Source: Branchinecta lynchi (taxonomy: Eukaryota > Arthropoda > Branchiopoda > Anostraca > Branchinectidae). From it: a stretch of DNA of 64,000 bases. Below the pieces are notes generated by a model that was not told the origin of the DNA, did not search any database, and was given only the letters and a program-made list of their open reading frames with translations. Position 1 is the stretch's first letter, and each line of letters starts with the position of its first letter. Where the stretch lies: assembly GCA_023053575.1 (NCBI GenBank), contig JAKZAP010000016.1:15208030-15272029 (forward strand), written 5' to 3'. A program made the translations under genes and the position numbers. This document shows, piece after piece, positions 36,501 to 48,500 of the stretch.

Positions 36501-39500
36501 TGAACCTTGAGGATTTTACTTTTCACACAAAAGCCGATCTATCTTTGAACTGCTAACCTGCGCCGCATAAAAACACACACAAAAACACGTAAATTTCCCT
36601 TTTCTTGTCCTGAAAAATCGAACGGCAGCCTACGGCGTTAATAGCAGTCGGTCCCGAGGTCGGTCCCTAATTTAATTTGTGCCCATGGTGGAACATAAAC
36701 CTCCCCCAAAAATCATCAGCATCCGAGTGACAATCGAAATATTCTGCAGTGTTTGCTGATGTCTCTGTCTTACCGGCCATTTTAGAAATTAGAAGTCGAA
36801 AACTATCCTATGGGGAACCAACCGAACTCTCCCTTCCACAGCAAAACGATGTCACCAGTGTTAAATTACGACTATACCTCTATTCTTTTATACTTTAACA
36901 TGTTGTACGAAACCGAGTATCTAATATACGTGTAGCGTGTACCCGAGCGAATGGTACATATTAGACTATACCGGTACTCTGATCTTAATCCTCGCAGGGT
37001 TGGTTTGTAACTTGGGAGGGGGAAGTTCAGACGGTGATTCCGAGGCCCTAGATTCAATAAACAGTGTTTAGAAAACACACTTACTTTTAATATTGAAGTT
37101 CAGCATACATTGAATACATGTGTTAATCCAATGATCACTACTGTCTTAGGGCTTACCTAAAGCATTGTCCTAATAGGTGTAATAAGGTGAATAGCGCTAT
37201 ACGCGATGTCTACGTCTTAACACACACGCCTGTTCAAATACAACCCAAGAGGTTCTTATCAATGCGGCTTCCGGTGTTGCCAAGGTAATACAATTTTTCG
37301 AGCTCTAAAAATATCCGAAAAGGTTCTTGATAATACTTGAAGTACACGAGTACAATATAACGCAAATTATACTGTAAAAAAGCTATTAAAATAACGGATG
37401 GACAGCATTGATCCTCGAACTGATGAAAAGCCGTCGTAATACAACAAAAACGTGTTTTTGTTAAGAAAAGTTGTTTCTTTAGCTTCCAACAAAGTAGAAC
37501 TGTTGTGCTTTCCTTGGCAACCCTGGCGACGCTGCGCCTCTCCTCGGCCCGCTGGCGAACCAACCAAGCGATCTGATTGGCCCTGCATAAGCCAGAATAG
37601 AACGCTAGTCTATTCTCCTTATTCACCTTATTACAGCGCGCTCCGAGGAAAAGAGGATTCTGTAATAAGTCTTATACGCGGTAATACACCTTATTACACC
37701 AATTAGGACAATGCTTAAGACTGACTTAATTAATACATGGACAATAGTCCTTTTACACTCTGAGCGAAGTCGGAAATACTGGCGCTTCGCGAGTAATGCC
37801 ATAAGCAGTGTGATGAAAATGCACTTGGTGAAAATCTTTTGACTCAAATAATGATTCAAAGGACTTTCTTAGACTTGGGTTCTATTCGAGGGAAAGATCG
37901 GGGTGATCTTAGAGAGGGCATGTGTTCCTCTCACTACAGTTGTACAAAAGATTCGGAATTAAATATTTCGTGTCGTTACAGGCACTCCGAGGAGGGAGTT
38001 GGGGGAGGGGGGGGGGGGTCTGGAACTACCGTGATCGCGGTTTAAGGTACTTCGAGATGTGCTATATAGGAGGATGAAAATTGGGTTGAAAATTAGAAAC
38101 TTGACAAGATTGGCTTAGAAACTGTCACTGCCCAGATCGGACCCTCCCTTAAAGTACTCATCTTAACCGTCAGTAAAAAAAAATCTTTTGAGTAAAATTT
38201 ACATTTTCATGATATCCATGAGCCCATGATCATTTTTGGCCTCAAGGATTTTGCTTAGAAATTAGTTTCTAGTACACTTAAAGTGCGCATCTTAACCGAA
38301 AACAAATAATAATAGTTTTGGCAAAAAGTTGATATTCATGATCCTAAAAGGCCCAGGATCATTTTAGCCTTAAGGGTTTTGATTCCAGAAGAATTTCTTG
38401 CGCCGTTAAAGTGCGCATCGTCACAGCAAAGTACAAAAACATAAATCCTTTCTACCAACCGATATTTTCTCGTGATTCCCAAAGGTCCATCATCATTCTT
38501 GTTTTCATGTTTAGCTTACAAATGACTATAACAAACCTATCAAACCCACGAATTTGCAAATTCCTACTTTCGTCCTCTTACCCAGCTTTGCAAGTGCCAT
38601 TTGGGCTTCTAGCTCTAGTTAGTGTTCTCTCCAGAAATCGTTCAAGTCTGAGACTTCCGGCAAGTTCTGTAAAATTTGCCACCCCCTAAGTAATCATACG
38701 CCTATCCGAAAGCAATGCCAAGGAACGTTCACACTTAAACAAAAACAACTATATAGAGAAAAAAGAAAACTATACAAATATTGGAATATCGATGGATGAA
38801 AATATGATAACATTATGAAAATAACGAAAATAAGCACACATATATACTATACATTACAGGTGGCTTGAGACGTTAGTTAGAATTGGATGGTGCAGCTTTT
38901 CTTCCAGCTATACAGCCTGACGATAACCCTTGTCAACAAGGGTCGAAATATCACTAGAAAAAAAATCCTAGCTGACTAACCTGTTTTGAGTCATGTTTAT
39001 TTTTTTGCTAGTAAGAGCACATGCTCAAAAGGGCCTTATCCTGCGATGAGTCAAGGTTATTTTTAATTCGGATTAACCTTATCCCAATAGAGATAAGATG
39101 AATACCAGTAGCAAATACTGGAGTTAATTTTAATCCTTCCTCAGAAACTTTTTACAGTGCATAAAGTACACACGGAACAGAGTTCCGGATTCACCTTCGT
39201 CCCCCTACAGTTTTCAGGTCTAGAATATGAGGATTTCTGTTGACTTAGTTCCCATCTCGGACGTATTTGCCAAGTCATCTCCAAACCATATTTGAACTCC
39301 ATTTTCCTGAATCTTGAAAGAGTCCTCTTAGTCCAGTCTCTTTAACGTCCAGTTAGTAAGCAACTTCTAACGGCTGTTTTGCCTACTGACGTTCTACACG
39401 ACTGTTATGCTTACTATTATGCCCGGTGGCGTGATACCGGTTCAGATATATACCTGCCATCTAGGACATATCACTCAATCTCTCTCCTACCCTCTGCACT

Positions 39501-42500
39501 TCTGTATGGCACAAGATTCCGGGACACACCCGACAACGGTGAAACATATTCTGTGACTAAGTCCAAAACTCGCCAGCGATCCTCGAGAAGAAGGAGTAAG
39601 CGTGTCCGAACGACTCAAACTCAACGACTCAAATCATGTGTCAATCAATCACTGCGATCTTTGGCAACGGCTGTGACACCACTTCTGCCTTTCTTCCGCT
39701 AGATACCCGGAGATCTTTGATCGACAAGGAGAGATAGCAGAGTTCCTTTGACAGAGGGGTCAGAGTTCTGCCACCAGTTCCTTACCAGTAAATACAGAAA
39801 CGTAGCAAAGAAGTTTAGGCAGAAGATGCTGAGCTGTTTAGCTGGTTTCTATCCGGCAAAAAGGACCAAATTTCGTAGGCGACAGAATGTCACGTTTTGT
39901 GCGGCCGAAAATCACAGGTTCCGGACGAAAAAATGGCAACACTGTATGGTAGGTTGAGAAGCAGAAGATCCCCTGCAGAAGTACAGACCTACACCTTACG
40001 AAAAACTTTTTTTTAGATTTACGTAGCAGATAGCAAATTCCTGGTGGGTGGATCTGCTACGGATGGCAGATTTGGGACGACCATTGCTTCGATTGGAGAC
40101 ATCGACAGAGATGGATACCCGGGTAGGAAACTCAAGCACCTTTTGTTTTATAGTCTCGTTCCCACAGTCTTGTTTTCACTTATCATGGAATGTTCCTTGC
40201 GCAACTGTATAATGCATACACTTGCCAAATCAACATTCTAGAAACTCTTCAGTACTTGAAGCACGTTTCAGAAGTGTGCTAAAGTCTTGCTTGAGTTTAC
40301 ATTATCATGGAACTGAAGACCCAATTGAGGCTCTTATAGCATGGTACTCGATCCCAGGAAATTGCTCGACCCTCCAAAGAGACTCTATCCAGCAAATTAG
40401 TAGCCTAAAAGTGACCGAGGTAGCGTTCCAGTGTAGTTTTTACAGGTTACGGAGTTCGTGCAAAACCGCTAGTTATTATCACTTATGATGCTCGCGACCA
40501 TCATAAGTAAATTGTAACGGGGGTAAATTTAATTATTGGGAGGAGCCAATTTACTTGTTACGGCGGGCTCTGAAACTGCAATAATAACAAGAATAGTAAC
40601 GACCGTCACTAATAATAATCCGCTGGAACACTACACGAATGATGCTACCAAACTTTATGATTTCCTTTAGTTTTACTTTGTTCGGCTTCTTCTTTAGATG
40701 TTGCCATCGCTGCTCCATTTGAATCCAGTGGCGTCGGTGCCGTTTACATATATCACGGCTCGCAAGATGGCCTTAGTGATCCTTACGGTCAGCGAATCGG
40801 TGGGGAGGATTTCCAACCGAAGATAGGGCTGAGAGGTTTTGGTTTTGGCCTAGGTGGAGCCGTCGACGTTGATCGGAACGAATATAAAGGTAAGATGGGT
40901 TGGTTTTCTTCTCGCAATTCTGCTGTGGTAGTTCCATGGCAATACAACACTCGGGAATAGAGCTAAGACCTATTCTTTCCATTCATCAGCAATGGGCCTG
41001 ACTCGTGAAATCTTGCCAGCCTCCTCACACTATCAAACTGACGGGTACCAATCGGACTGCACATTCATTTTTCTGCAAACACCTCACGCATTCTTCAAGT
41101 ACTTATATGCCCGTACATCACACATGATATGTACCACACTTTCCTTCTCATCTCCACACGTTTGACAAAAAAATACTGACCAGAACGTTCGGATGAACTT
41201 CCAGTATACTGTGATTAAAAAGAGGGGAGAAACTCGTATCAGAATTGATTATTAACACTGTATTCTTCATTTGCAGAATTTTACAGCCCACGCTGACTGG
41301 GAAACATTTATTAAACATTAGCTCAAGCCACAGGTGTATTCTCACCGTTCCGCGAGGACTCCTCGGGGAATCGAAGGAGACGGCAAGAATAGAGGGAGTC
41401 ACTCCAGGCGGACTCCGCGCACAGGAACAGTGAGAACACTGGGAATGCTTCCAGAATCGATTTTGTTCGAAAAAGAAATATCCAGTTGACGAAATTGGTC
41501 TAGATCCACTTCATTTCTGGTTTTGTTTATCCTGATTGTTTTTAACTAATTTTACATTGCACCGACACCATCAAAAATTGATTCCCCTCCGAATCTGGAA
41601 GGGGATCCTTTTTGATGATGGTGATGACACTCAGAGCATTCCCCGTCGGTGGGGACTCGCGAGAATACGGGGAGTGAGTCCGCGGGACAAACAAAAACGC
41701 GGGTACTCCTCAAGTGGAGTCCTCGGGGATTAGCGAGAATACGCCTCAGGCTCGTTTTTTCCGACAATAGACTGACGAGAACCCTGACAAAAGAGTGCTG
41801 ATATATCGCTGACGAACACCGTAGCTGACTTTTCCGTTTTGAGTCGTTGCGTAACTGTATCGACCCACAACCCGATGAAAAATTTGTCTCAAAATAGTAC
41901 TATGAAGTAGTAAGAAAAAGTAGCATGCAGTACTAACGATGCTACTACATGCTTCTACTTCAAAGCTACCGTGTTACTGCATACTACTATATGCTACTAT
42001 TAGCGAGACCGGATGCTACATAAGAATGGACCAGATCCTACATCAGATCCTACAGAATGGACCAGATCCTACATGGACCGTATACTACATAAGAATGGAC
42101 CAGCCGGACGCACATTAAATGATAGTATTCTTTGCTATTACATAGTGTTACATGCAACGTTTTCGTACTACGCAAGCTACAAAGTTCTCATCGGGAACCC
42201 GATGAAAAATGTGTAGCCTGCGTAGTTGTACGATAGTTGTACGAAAAAGTTGCATGTACTGACATATAATAGTAAAGGATAGATAGATAGATTTATTAAT
42301 TGCTAAGCAGCCCAAGGGCCATGGCAACAAAAAATCACAAACAAGTATCACATACTAGAAAAAAACGCACAAAACAAAATAACAACACAAAAGAGAGAAA
42401 AAGCTCCTCCTTAATCTTTCTCTTCTCTAATACCCATTTTCAATATTTCTTTATTATTATTTCCCTAATCCAAAAACCTGCTTCTATGTTCCATCGCTAT

Positions 42501-45500
42501 CCTCAGGAATCGACCGAATCTCTTAATCGGAATAAAACATTCATTCCTAACAACTCTAATTAACCATTCTTTTGACAGAAGTAAGGACCGGATTTATGCC
42601 TAAAATTACCAATATAACGTCTTCTAGCACCAATTGGCAGGGTGTCCGCCAACATTTCAATAATTATTCTTAATTCCTCCCGCTTAAGTCCCGCTTTAAA
42701 CATTATACTCTCACCCCATGTTTCCCTTACCGCGGCATAAAGCCTCAGGGATTCGGATTGATCCTTTTGGACGTGCCAAACCTGTATTTCCTGGCTCTTA
42801 AGTATTTCCTGCACTAGCTTGCTAACTCCTTCCTCAGTTCCTACTCCGTTATTCCACATTTCACCAATTCCACAATCTTCCAATATCTTTTTTACCAAAT
42901 ATGGCCACGAATAAGATTAATCATCTTTCAACGCTTCTAAGTATGCTGATTTTATTATTCTAACACGTGGCAAACTAACAATCTTTTCCCAAAGTCTAAC
43001 CATATTCACTAATCTTAGATTTCTCAACGATGTTAGACCTAACTCACCCTTAATCACTACACTATTTGTAAATTTACTAAGCCCTAACCCCCTTTTAAAA
43101 TACCCTAACTGCAAAACTTCTATTTATCTATTTTCTCATAACCCCATACTACAGACCCGTATTGCATTACCCCCACTACCTTAGACCTAAATATTTCTTT
43201 ATGGGCCCGGAGATTCCTAATGTCCTTCAATTCGCTCCTCAAAATCAAATTTGAACACAATCTTCCTTTCTGTACGCTCTTTTCAATATGTTTACTAAAT
43301 GTCTTACCTTTAGCTCTAAACCTTATTCCTAAATACGTCCATTCTTCTTTCACTTCAATTTCTCTACCTGCTTACTTGAACTTATCCTCAGACCTCAAAT
43401 TCCCTCCTTTCCTAAGTACTAACAATACTTACCCGTGTTTAGCTCCAGTTTCTTGCCTTCTAAATACACCCTTAACAAATTAAGTAAAACCTGCAAATTA
43501 TTTCCACTATCACTTACCAATACAATATCATCAGCGAAAAGGAGCATACATAACAGAGATAAGTCTAAAGAAACTGGAGGTGCTCCTTGTTTTAACATGA
43601 ACTCAACAACATCATTTATAAAAATTCCGAACAGTTTTGGCGACAGAATTCATCCTTGTTTAACTCCCAAATTGTAACTTATTCTTCTTGACAATTCTTT
43701 CCCCACTCTAATTATCAAACGAGTTAACCTATATATCTCTGCTAACATCAACACAAATGTAGCCGGTAGTCCTATCCTTAGCAAACTATCTATTAAGAAA
43801 ACTATCTACATTGTCGAAAGCCCCTTTAAAATCTATGAATGCTACATACAGCCTTCCGTTTCTAGGCTTAGCATACTTATTTATCAAAACTTTTAGTGCG
43901 AAAATATTATCCATTGGTCCATATCCTTGTCTAAACCCCGCTTGTACCTGATTTTTTTTTTTTCAATCAATCAATCAAGTTTATCTGAATAGCTAAAAGC
44001 TAGAAAAGGAATACAAATTTACAAAATACACAGACACACAAGAAACAATTTAACTAATACACTTACAAGAAATTACCAGAAATATATGATGGAATGAAAC
44101 TACGTAAAAATTGGGTAGAAGAACTAGCGGGATATGGTGAAAACTTATTGACAGTGTTCCTCTCGGACCGACGCACGGAAGACGGGAGGGGAGGGGGGAA
44201 TAGATGGGTCATCTGGGGACAACACGTTATCTTAGCTCCAGATTTGTTTGAAAGGGTATTTCTACGTACAGATAATTTAGGAATGTCAAGTTTAATGAGA
44301 GCCTCTTCGTATGTTATGATCTTATGATTTAAAACCTCCCTACAATCTAACCATTTTTTTAACCTTGTATCTAAAATCTTACAAAGTATCTTTGATATAC
44401 TAAACCCTAGATGTTTCCCTCTATAATTCCCGTGCTCCTGCTCATTACCTTTTTGGGATCCCAAAACATGAGTGGAGGGATACCCATGACATCGCAAAAA
44501 TGTCCGTCTGTCTGTAAGCACGACAACTCTAGAAGGGAATGAGATATTTTGATGAAACCTGGTGTGAGGATTCTTTGTGTCAAGGTTAAAGTCAAGTTCG
44601 TAGATGGGCTCTGTAGCTCTACATTTAGGGGTGGGGGAGGGGGTTTCAGATGAAGGGTCAAACAAAAATATTTCTTGAAAGCTATTGAGATAGTTGATTT
44701 AGGGGTAAGGAGACATGGTGAATCCGAATATGAAAGTTATTCTCTTGCCCGACAAGTAGTTCACCCAGAATACGTTGAAAACCGGACACAAAACTTGTCG
44801 ACCAATTTTCGGCTATAGCGGTCCTACCCCTTTGTTCTCAAATGAGTATAGCTCTGCGCACGTGGTTATAGCTCTGCGCACATTTAAGCCGACAATCATT
44901 AGTTGCTTTTTTTTTCGGCTTTTGCCTTTCCCTTTTCAGCTTTGGCGTTTTATCGTTTTCAGGCCTTTTTTAACATTCTCGCGTTTTCGCAAGTTGCAGT
45001 TACTACTGAGGACTTTTCACTTTTCTCGGATGGAAACGCTATTCTGACAAATGCCTTTTTATTTGTATTTTACTTGCACTTCAAATTTTTCATCTTTAAA
45101 ATCCGAGACAGTCGAGAAATACTGATTTTCACTTTGAATCAGATTAATCTTTTATTGGATTTTGTGATAAACTGGCTAAAGTAGCGAGGCAAAAAGCCAA
45201 AAGGAGAGCGTAACTTGGTCACCTACGAAGTTCGCCTTTTTGCAAAAAGCCGAGGGAAAAGGCTAAAGTCGGCGTTTGCCTTTTTGACAAAAACGGGAAA
45301 TTGTCAGACAGTGCTTAGGACCATTTTACGAAAACGCAAAAAGAAGTAAAAAGCCGTCGAAAAGGTGAGTGAAAAGTCGAACAAAAGCGCAGCTATTGGT
45401 TTATGCTGTGGACGTCAGAGAGAATTGTGTAATCCAAGGTCGAACAGGGTTGCCAAAGTGAGACTTTTTGTGTCATGGTGACATTTTCTTGAGTTGGTGA

Positions 45501-48500
45501 AACTTTCCACACTTTCAGGCCAAAATGTGGCACTTTTTGCTAAAATGACACTTTCTGAGCTTTACTAATAGAATTTCATAGAAATTTACAATTCCGTTGG
45601 CAAATGAGCTCCTAAGCCGACTTTTCTTACAAAAAGGGAAGCAGAGAGTGCAGAGATCCCCGGCGCTTTCATCAGGAAATGCATGCATCGCCAAAAAAAA
45701 ATGACGAATTTCGACACAGAAGTCAATACTATTTGGACGTGCTTGTGCCTATGTTGGAAGAAGAGTTGGGACGTCTGAAAATAATGTATTGTTTTGCAAA
45801 AGGAAGATCAGATGATTGAAACAATAAACCTTGCGACCTTACAACACCTCTGTTATTTGTCATGAGTTAAAGCTTGAAAATTTCGAGAGTTTCCAAGGGG
45901 GTCATGATTTAAAGATTGAAAATTTCGAGAGTTTCCACTGGAAGGCCTCCCCCATCTATAAGGGTAGCTACCCAGATGCGAGGAGGTGCTTCCTGATTTG
46001 TAGCTAGTTCTGTAGACTGAATCCAATCAGTGTTTGAAAACCGATACTTCAGTATCACATAAAAACGCGAAATCGAAGGAAAGATTTCGAAAACCGTCAC
46101 TTTAAAACGGAAATTGGAGCGAATACTGACACAAATTTTGAAAAGTGTCACTTAAAAACACACCTGAGATCTTAAGAGGTTGAATGGAGAAACGATCCCG
46201 TCACAGGCTGCGGCACTCATGTGGATTTAACTTGGAAAAAAACTTTCGAAAGTGACACTTTTTGAAACACTTTTCGAGTTTCTAAATAACACCGAAAGAC
46301 ACTTTTTGGCTAAAAAAGTCACACTCTCGTCCGAAAATATTTGGCAACCCTGGGTCGACTGGGTTCTATAAGGTTTTATCTAGAGGCGTAAGGGACATGG
46401 GGTGAATGTGTTTAATTGAAACGGGTTTCGATAGGGAGGAATTGAAATTATTGTTTAGAATGCGTGCTGATATTTTACCGCTGGGAGATAGGAGGAGTTA
46501 CACGGGTAGGCGGTTTGGGAGAATTGGTCCTTTCTAGTTTTAGTGGTAGTTCGAAATAAGTTTGTCATTGTGTTTCCGTTTGTTTGTATTGCCATGGCCC
46601 TTGGGCTTTTAAGGTAATACATATCTTATCTTATATAATGTTCAAATGAGGAATTAATGTTATTCTAGCGAGGATGTTGTTCAATGAGGATTCACTGGTA
46701 AAGTACAGGTCAAGTTCTTATCTTTAGAGGCGGAGGAGGGGTTTCGAATTTACGGTAAAAACATGTATATTTTATAAGCTAATAAAATATTCATAGAGAG
46801 GGTAAGGAGGTCCGCTGAATCTATAGTTGAACTTAGTTTTCTTGCTGGACAAATGATGCATCATTTATTCGGCTGAAACTGGAAATTTGGTTGAAGCTCA
46901 AAAGTTGTTTTTGAAATCGATTAGAGATTCGGTATCGGGCAAGAAGACATGCGGAATCCATTTTTGAACTATATTTTAACAGTACAAATATTCAAGGAAT
47001 CTGACGAAGATTGAATGGCGAAGACATGACCCAATTGTTTGAATCAAATGTTAGATTTTTGGGATCCCATCGAAACCTTTGGTCTTGTTTAAACAGGGTG
47101 TCATTATTGACAAACTCCATTGCTTCGACCACACACACTTTCGTAGTATGCCCGAAAATAGCAGTGCCAACATTGATAGTAGATACGTTCCGACACGTTT
47201 CCAAATAATCGTGGGTATCCCGTCTGGACCCGGTGAAGATCCCCCTCTCATCTTCTTCATTGAATCCCAGACCTCTTCTGGATTAACAGGATTCGTCAGT
47301 GCGTAATCCTCCTCTCTCACAGAAAATTCTGTTTTTTCCCTCAATTGCTGCGTTAACGTCTGTAGATTGTCTTCGCTCGAGTGTTTATTTTGCCGACGGT
47401 CCAGTTCCCGACTCCCCCCTCGAAATGACCCCTTAATTCCATCCCAAAATTCTTTCTTATTCTTCTTACCATAATCTTCTTCTATAATTTTAATTCTTTG
47501 ATTCTGAATTTCATATTTTTTCTTTTTTGGGATCCCAAAACGTAAGTGGAGGGATACCTATGACATCGCAAAAGTTGTCCGTCTGTCCGTCCGTCCGTCT
47601 GTAAGATATTTTGATGAAACTTGGTGTGAAGGTTCGTTGGGTCGTCGGACCAGTCAAGTTCGTAGATGGGCTTTGTAGATCTACATTTAGGGGTGGGGGA
47701 GGGGATTCAAATTAAGGGACAAACAAAATATTTTGAAACAGCTAATGTGATAGTCGGTTATGGGGTAAGAAGGCATGCTGAACACGATGGTGAAAACTAT
47801 TTTGTCATCGGACAAGTAGTTCGCCCGGAATCCGGCCAAAACCGGAAAGTTTGTTGAAAGTAAAAGTTTTATTTGAAGTTGATTAGATGTTCGATTTAGG
47901 GGTAGGAAGACATGCTGAAGACGATGGTGAAAATTATTTTCTCGACGGACAAGTATTTCGCCCAGAATCCGGCCCAAACGGGAAAGTTTGTTGAAAGTAA
48001 AAGTTTTATTTGAAATTGATTAGATGTTCGATTTAGGGGTAGGAAGACATGCTGAATGCGATGGTGAAAACCATTTTCTCGACGAACAAGTATTTCGCCC
48101 GGAATCCGGCCCAGACCGGAAAGTTTGTTGAAAGTAAAAGTTTTATTTGAAGTTGATTAGATGTTCGATTTAGAGGTAGGAAGACATGCCGAAGACGATG
48201 GTGAAAACTATTTTCTCGACGGACGAGTATTTCGACCGGAATCCGGCCCAAACCGGAAAGTTTGTCAAAATTAAAAGTTTTATTTGGAGTTGAAGAAGAC
48301 ATGCTGAACACTTATGTGAAAACAATTTTCTACCCGGACATGTAGTTCGTCCGGAATCCGGCCAAAACCGGAAATCTGTTGGAAGTCAAAGTTTTTTATT
48401 TCTAGTTGATTAGATAAGCGATTTAGGGGTAAGAAGACAATCATATTTTACCCGGACATAATATAGTTCGACCGGAATCCGGCTGGAATCGGAAATTTTT

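Larger units (their letters stand above)
32957..37980 (-). mobile_element. LTR retrotransposon remnant inserted in family C element C4
   Basis: Two same-orientation terminal repeats (32957-33399 and 36859-37980, the latter with a 673-bp insertion) flank about 3.46 kb. LTR ends are TGTTAAATTA... GTCGTTACA, that is TG...CA. On the minus strand, a primer binding site TGGTGACATCG follows one base after the 5' LTR, and a purine-rich patch (ATGAGGAG) precedes the 3' LTR. Flanks GCCA and GGCA may be a decayed 4-bp duplication. Only gag-like pieces are open; no intact pol was found. The clade is not assigned. Confidence 0.82.
31262..38590 (-). mobile_element. Family C element (C4) split by nested insertions
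   Basis: The hairpin end is at 31265 (TATGGCACTTGAAGC...) followed by a GGTC microsatellite. C modules run to 32956, then resume at 37981 with GGCACTCCGAGGAGGG and continue to CAAGTGCCATTTGGGC at about 38590. Three insertions interrupt it: 32250-32686, 32748-32904 and an LTR retrotransposon at 32957-37980. The two parts rejoin in the order seen in C1 (GGACCAGATTCGGGCACCTT). Confidence 0.8.
44451..47089 (+). mobile_element. Family A composite inserted in the LINE reverse transcriptase (A6)
   Basis: Left TTTTTGGGATCCCAAAACAT, right GGGATCCCATCGAAACC then TTTGGTCTTGTT. The left A part runs to about 44785, the right A part from about 46655. Between them are a CGGCTTTT/AAAAAGCCG-rich stretch, a CAGGGTTGCC transposon (45445-46352) and a LINE fragment (about 46385-46640). 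Removing A6 rejoins the RT frame around L-K-G-N-E, just before the NYRG motif. Confidence 0.85.
42281..47522 (-). mobile_element. LINE remnant (minus) in intron 8, split by nested elements
   Basis: In minus-strand order: SPGPDGIPTIIWKRVG and LLFSGILRKCVWSKQW (47350-47100), GNYRGKHLGFSISKILCKIL (44400s), QAGFRQGYGPMDNIFALKVL and IDFKGAFDN (43940-43800), EWTYLGIRF (43340) and MQYGSVVWGYEKID (43160). Then GELGLTSLRNLRLV (43040) and PIGARRRYIGNF (42630). The 3' end is a GATA-type repeat (42280-42292). It is a LINE reverse transcriptase with several frameshifts, so a pseudogene. Insertions: 43945-44299 and 44451-47089. Confidence 0.88.

Noticed and set aside
44890..45400. Large fold-back from GGCTTTTTGCC and GGCAAAAAGCC words
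   Set aside because: The words recur in both orientations, but I could not align two long arms convincingly by eye.
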